A DNA stretch of 38,562 nt from Anaerovibrio sp. (GTDB taxonomy: Bacteria; Bacillota; Negativicutes; Selenomonadales; Selenomonadaceae). Both the position numbers and the translations under genes were made by a program. Position 1 is the stretch's first letter, and the number at the start of each line of letters is the position of its first letter. The DNA lies in the NCBI RefSeq assembly GCF_024697385.1, contig NZ_JAILFV010000204.1, positions 1 through 38,562 of the forward strand, written 5' to 3'. Under the pieces are notes generated by a model. It searched no databases and was not told the origin of the DNA. It saw only the letters and a list, made by a program, of their open reading frames with translations. Below, piece after piece: positions 36,701-38,562 of this stretch.

Positions 36701-37233
36701 TGGGAAGTACGGAAACCATCAAAGAAATTAAGGAAAGGAACCCTACCCTTAATAGCTACCAGATGGGCCACTGCAGCCAAATCCATTACTTCCTGAACGG
36801 AAGATTCTGCCAGCATGGCCATACCAGTCTGGCGTGCAGCCATAACATCCTGATGATCACCAAAAATATTCAGTGAAGAAGTAGCCAATGCACGAGCAGA
36901 TACATGGAATACACCCGGCAACAGCTCTCCGGAAATCTTATACATGTTAGGAATCATCAAAAGCATACCCTGTGAAGCAGTGTAAGTGGTGGTCAATGCA
37001 CCAGCCTGTAATGATCCATGAACAGCACCTGCTGCACCACCCTCGGATTCCAGTTCAACAATGCGAACCTTTTGTCCAAAAAGGTTTTTCTGCCCCTTTG
37101 CAGCCATCTCATCAACATGCTCAGCCATTGGTGAGGAAGGTGTGATCGGATAAATAGCAGCCACATCAGTAAATGCATAAGACACATATGCCGCAGCTGT
37201 GTTACCATCCATAGTCTTCATTTTTTTGCTCAT
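33712..37233 (-). CDS. nifJ: Pyruvate:ferredoxin (flavodoxin) oxidoreductase, single-chain
   Basis: 1173 aa. Oxidises pyruvate to acetyl-CoA and CO2 and reduces ferredoxin, a central step of anaerobic fermentation. All domains of the fused enzyme are present in order: the alpha domain with AAIYPITPSSPMAEH at the N-terminus, the gamma domain, the two-cluster ferredoxin domain (CIECNQCAFVCPHA and CSGCGNCAQVCPAKE, about 690-760), and the TPP-binding beta domain (GCAGCGETPYAK, GDGWAYDIGYGGLDH, VYSNTGGQASK). Stands alone between a strong terminator and a long structured leader with its own promoter. Confidence 0.97.
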   Translation of the reverse strand: MSKKMKTMDGNTAAAYVSYAFTDVAAIYPITPSSPMAEHVDEMAAKGQKNLFGQKVRIVELESEGGAAGAVHGSLQAGALTTTYTASQGMLLMIPNMYKISGELLPGVFHVSARALATSSLNIFGDHQDVMAARQTGMAMLAESSVQEVMDLAAVAHLVAIKGRVPFLNFFDGFRTSHEIQKIEVVDYDDLAKILDWDAVNEFRRNALNPDHPVIRGTAQNDDIYFQGREAVNQAYEALPELVEEAMGQMAKITGREHHIFDYYGAEDAERVVIAIGSINQTLQECVDYLNGKGEKVGAVAVHLFRPFSVDHFLKAIPSSVEKIAVLDRTKEPGALGEPLYQDVRTAFYSSHRHPIIVGGRYGLGGKDVTPGQVLGVFEELKKDAPKNGFTIGIVDDLSNTSLDLYPEHVNLTPEGTTACKFWGLGSDGTVGANKSAIKIIGDKTDLYAQAYFAYDSKKSGGITMSHLRFGKSPIASPYLIDNANFISCSQQSYVNKYDLLAGLRPGGTFLLNTLWSDEELSTKLPASMKRFIAKNNIKFYTVNAVKIAQDLGLGGRFNMVMQSAFFKLADIIPLQKAVGYLKDAIVTSYGKKGQNIVDMNNGAVDAGIDALHLVNVPADWAEAKDVAAETNADVPAYVKEILEPVNRQEGNKITVAQMKAHADGTFPSGTAAYEKRGIAINVPEWDVTKCIECNQCAFVCPHAAIRPILTNDEEKDAAPAGFTSKPALGTTGLNFTMAVSVLDCSGCGNCAQVCPAKEKALVMKPIASQIDKQAVFDYGVKVSPKTNPMKKTTVKGSQFETPCLEFSGACAGCGETPYAKLITQLFGGRMMVANATGCSSIWGASAPAMPYTKNAWGHGPAWANSLFEDNAEYGLGMFLGVKAVREALAADVTEALNSGKISEALKNAMVDWKDNMNCGEGTRERSLNLIGALEAEKGNDPLLNKIYENRDFLIKRSQWIFGGDGWAYDIGYGGLDHVLASGEDVNVFVFDTEVYSNTGGQASKATPTAAIAQFAATGKKTKKKDLGMMAMSYGYVYVAQVNMGADKNQVLKAITEAEAYPGPSLIIGYAPCINHGIKIGMGKSQMEAARAVECGYWANYRYNPELVGTDKNPFSLDSKEPDFGKFQDYLMGEVRYNSLKRAFPEAAEALFEKTQKDAQNRLAGYKKLAGKE

Positions 37234-37628
37234 GTTCGATAAACGCTCCTCTCATAAACGATTACACATCGTCATTTTAACGCAGTTGTCCGACCTTTCC
37301 AGTTGAGATCAGTCTTCCAAATCAGCATATCTTCATAAGATAAGCTACTGCGTTGCAGCAGGGTGAAAAAGCCCACCCTTTAAAAAATCCGGTTCCCACC
37401 CACCAGCAAAGACGGGCGTCAGCTTTCCCCGGATCACAATGTCAAAGCCTGCAATAACAGTACTTCAACATTAATTACCCCTTAATGTTTTTTGTATACA
37501 ATCCAATGTGCTCATCAGGTAACTCTTAAACTTACCCGGACTGCCTGGCAACAAAGCACTCACAGCCCACATCAGCAAAGCGCATCTTCAACCTGTTAGC
37601 ATCGGATATTTTGCATACATCATATTAC
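37234..37628 (-). promoter_or_regulatory. Long structured 5' leader of the PFOR gene, class unknown
   Basis: From the predicted start near 37628 the mRNA has about 395 nt before the ATG, with GAGGAG as ribosome binding site. Three structured parts are visible. An upstream domain (37501-37607) is closed by ATCCGATG/CATTGGAT. A terminator-like stem follows: ATCCGG...CCGGAT and TTTTTT (about 37383-37434). Then comes a domain closed by AACGCAGT/ACTGCGTT (37279-37354). I found none of the known riboswitch cores I could check (TPP, SAM, cobalamin, purine, T-box, glycine). Confidence 0.5.
37279..37354 (-). ncRNA. 76-nt closed RNA domain in the PFOR leader (candidate cis-regulatory RNA)
   Basis: A perfect 8-bp stem, AACGCAGT (37354-37347) with ACTGCGTT (37286-37279), encloses a hairpin AGC-T-TATCTT-ATG-AAGATA-T-GCT (37346-37324). 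The remaining 36 or so nt can form a third arm (GACT...GGTC). This would be a compact three-way junction about 45 nt before the start codon. A further hairpin ACGAT-GTGTA-ATCGT lies between it and the ribosome binding site. Confidence 0.4.
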
Positions 37629-37634
37629 AAATTC

Positions 37635-37663
37635 ATTATACATCTAACATATTATTTTGTAAA
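37635..37663 (-). promoter_or_regulatory. Promoter of the PFOR gene
   Basis: TTTACA (37663-37658), 17 bp, TATAAT (37640-37635) on the minus strand. Transcription would start near 37628. The sequence upstream to 37900 is AT-rich; a TGAAA-N4-TTTCA symmetric stretch near 37720-37733 might be a regulator site. Nothing else stands out there. Confidence 0.65.
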
Positions 37664-37906
37664 ACAAAACCCTCCATGTTGTAATTTTCAAACAAATGAA
37701 TAAATAGAAACTTAATTTTGAAATTTTTTTCACAATTTTACCCGAATAATCATCATACAAATTTCATAAATTTCCTTGACGGTACATCACCATAATAATC
37801 CTTATTCCGGAAGAGTTTTGAACACCCGCTGAAAATTCACCAAAATTTCCCGTAACTTCACAAAAAGCACACCCAGAAAATAATATGTGCCTTCCAAAAA
37901 CAGTAA

Positions 37907-37948
37907 GGCTGTGAACCAGGTATGATAAAAGATACCTGATTCACAGCC
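37907..37948 (-). terminator. Intrinsic terminator after the double-glycine peptide gene
   Basis: GGCTGTGAATCAGGTAT pairs with ATACCTGGTTCACAGCC over 17 bp (one G-U) around an 8-nt loop, followed by TTACTGTTTTTGG. It separates the peptide gene from PFOR. Confidence 0.78.
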
Positions 37949-37978
37949 TATCTATATGTATCCCCAGGCCTGATAAAT

Positions 37979-38320
37979 TTATGCGTTATAGGCCTTCCGG
38001 AATTTGTTATAAGCATCGCTGCCCTGCTTTGCCTTGTAGGCCATTGCCTCAGCCAGAGTATCCGGCCCCAGCTGCTTTCCATTTTCATCCTGATGATTCA
38101 AGGTGTAAAAAACAACTGCACTGGCTTCATTATTATGCAAGGTCTGTCCCTTCCAGATAAACTTGTCCTTTTTGAAAGGATTGTTGGTCCAGTCACATTT
38201 CATGCCACAGGATTCATAAATTGCCTTATCATGGAAATCGTTATAGCCCCAGCCACCACCGGAAACATTGTTCAGTTCGCTGTCATTTAAAGTCTTGTCA
38301 ATAATCTTTTCGTTGGTCAT
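37979..38320 (-). CDS. Double-glycine leader peptide, bacteriocin-like
   Basis: 113 aa. The first 22 residues form a leader of the kind cut by C39 peptidase/ABC exporters: Leu11, Glu15, Leu16, Val19 and GG at 21-22 occupy the -12, -8, -7, -4 and -2/-1 positions. The predicted mature part has 91 residues and starts Gly-Trp-Gly. It has two Cys close together (CGMKC) and is rich in Lys, Asn and Tyr, with no long hydrophobic helix. It is large for a class II bacteriocin. I do not recognise the cargo family, and no exporter or immunity gene is in the window. AAAGGATGAG precedes the ATG. Confidence 0.7.
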   Translation of the reverse strand: MTNEKIIDKTLNDSELNNVSGGGWGYNDFHDKAIYESCGMKCDWTNNPFKKDKFIWKGQTLHNNEASAVVFYTLNHQDENGKQLGPDTLAEAMAYKAKQGSDAYNKFRKAYNA

Positions 38321-38358
38321 TTTAACTCATCCTTTCTTTTCTGTCAGTATAGTTAGCC

Positions 38359-38399
38359 GGATGAGGGAGAATATACTCCACTATATGTCTCCCTTATCC
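38359..38399 (-). promoter_or_regulatory. Long hairpin between the two accessory genes
   Basis: GGAT.AGGGAGA pairs with TCTCCCT.ATCC, and ATATA with TATAT inside, giving a stem of about 16 bp with two mismatched positions. No T-run follows. It may act as a processing or stability element between the two genes, or as a partial terminator. Confidence 0.45.
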
Positions 38400-38411
38400 A
38401 ATTAATTTACA

Positions 38412-38562
38412 TTATTTCTTCGCCTTGGCTGCATCTCCGGCAGCTGCAGCCTTTCCACCGCCACCCTTTGCAGCAGCTCCTACCTTGACGGCCTCATCAA
38501 CTACATCGATTACGGTCTTGGTCCACTGGCGGCCATTTTCCTGGTATGCCTGCCATACCTTC
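38412..38562 (-). CDS. 3' end of an unrecognised Ala/Gly-rich small protein (runs off the window)
   Basis: The last 49 codons are open, from VWQAYQENGRQWTKTVIDVV to the stop TAA at 38414-38412. The C-terminus is Gly/Ala/Lys-rich (AAAKGGGKAAAAGDAAKAKK). I do not recognise it. Its position just upstream of the double-glycine peptide, with only a hairpin between, suggests the same transcript. A second secreted peptide or a small accessory protein are both possible. Confidence 0.5.
   Translation of the reverse strand, partial: KVWQAYQENGRQWTKTVIDVVDEAVKVGAAAKGGGGKAAAAGDAAKAKK

Noticed and set aside
36172-36876. 234-aa plus-strand ORF within PFOR
   Set aside because: Antisense shadow with no recognisable domain.
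37467-37500. Plus-strand terminator (AACATTAA-N7-TTAATGTT then TTTTTTG) and the adjacent TGTATACA palindrome
   Set aside because: The stem is all A/T and no plus-strand gene lies before it; the sequence is part of the PFOR leader.
37720-37733. cre or Rex operator upstream of the PFOR promoter
   Set aside because: TGAAA-N4-TTTCA is symmetric but lacks the CG centre of cre, and the spacing does not fit TTGTGAA-N4-TTCACAA; too weak to call.

Overview
The window reads as the chromosome of an anaerobic, low-to-middle GC Firmicute. My best guess is the Negativicutes (Selenomonas/Anaerovibrio type). The reasons are a Firmicutes-style rifampicin region in RpoB, the order def-fmt-rsmB-rlmN-prpC-prkC-rsgA-rpe known from Bacillus, a PASTA kinase, a one-polypeptide pyruvate:ferredoxin oxidoreductase, and FolE2 beside QueC. 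This placement is inference, because no rRNA is present. Every gene I can support lies on the minus strand, so transcription runs from high to low coordinates.

Layout in the direction of transcription. (1) 38562-37900: a small accessory patch with the 3' end of an Ala/Gly-rich protein and a 113-residue peptide carrying a textbook double-glycine secretion leader. (2) 37660-33650: pyruvate:ferredoxin oxidoreductase behind a promoter and an unusually long (about 395 nt) structured leader, closed by a strong terminator. (3) 33634-19315: a long housekeeping run of def, fmt, a DUF116 gene, rsmB, rlmN, two FHA-domain genes, a PP2C phosphatase, a SEDS protein, a class B PBP, a PASTA kinase, rsgA, rpe, queC and folE2. 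It joins translation and ribosome maturation to a phospho-signalling and cell-wall module, and ends in a terminator. (4) 19277-12748: a flippase-like membrane protein, an NCS2 purine permease, a secreted glucosaminidase, an ABC-F protein and a DEAD-box helicase. The first two are preceded by structured leaders that I cannot assign to a known class. (5) 12727-12229: a tRNA operon, Tyr-fMet-Thr-Met. (6) 12049-142: rpmG-secE-nusG-rplK-rplA-rplJ-rplL, then rpoB-rpoC. An L1 mimic site and an L10 leader are recognisable. A terminator and a new promoter separate rplL from rpoB, and the rpoB leader carries a 23-codon ORF. (7) 141-1: the end of an IS3/IS150-type insertion sequence, 44 bp past the rpoC stop and in the same orientation.

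The most interesting material is in RNA leaders rather than proteins. The PFOR leader has a closed, probably three-way-junction domain of 76 nt plus an upstream domain that could switch with a terminator. The NCS2 permease leader is an element that also shares a short stretch with the PFOR leader. The rpoB leader ORF has its stop codon at the 5' arm of a possible attenuator. The IS end folds so as to hide the transposase ribosome binding site from read-through mRNA coming from rpoBC. None of these could be tested by alignment here.
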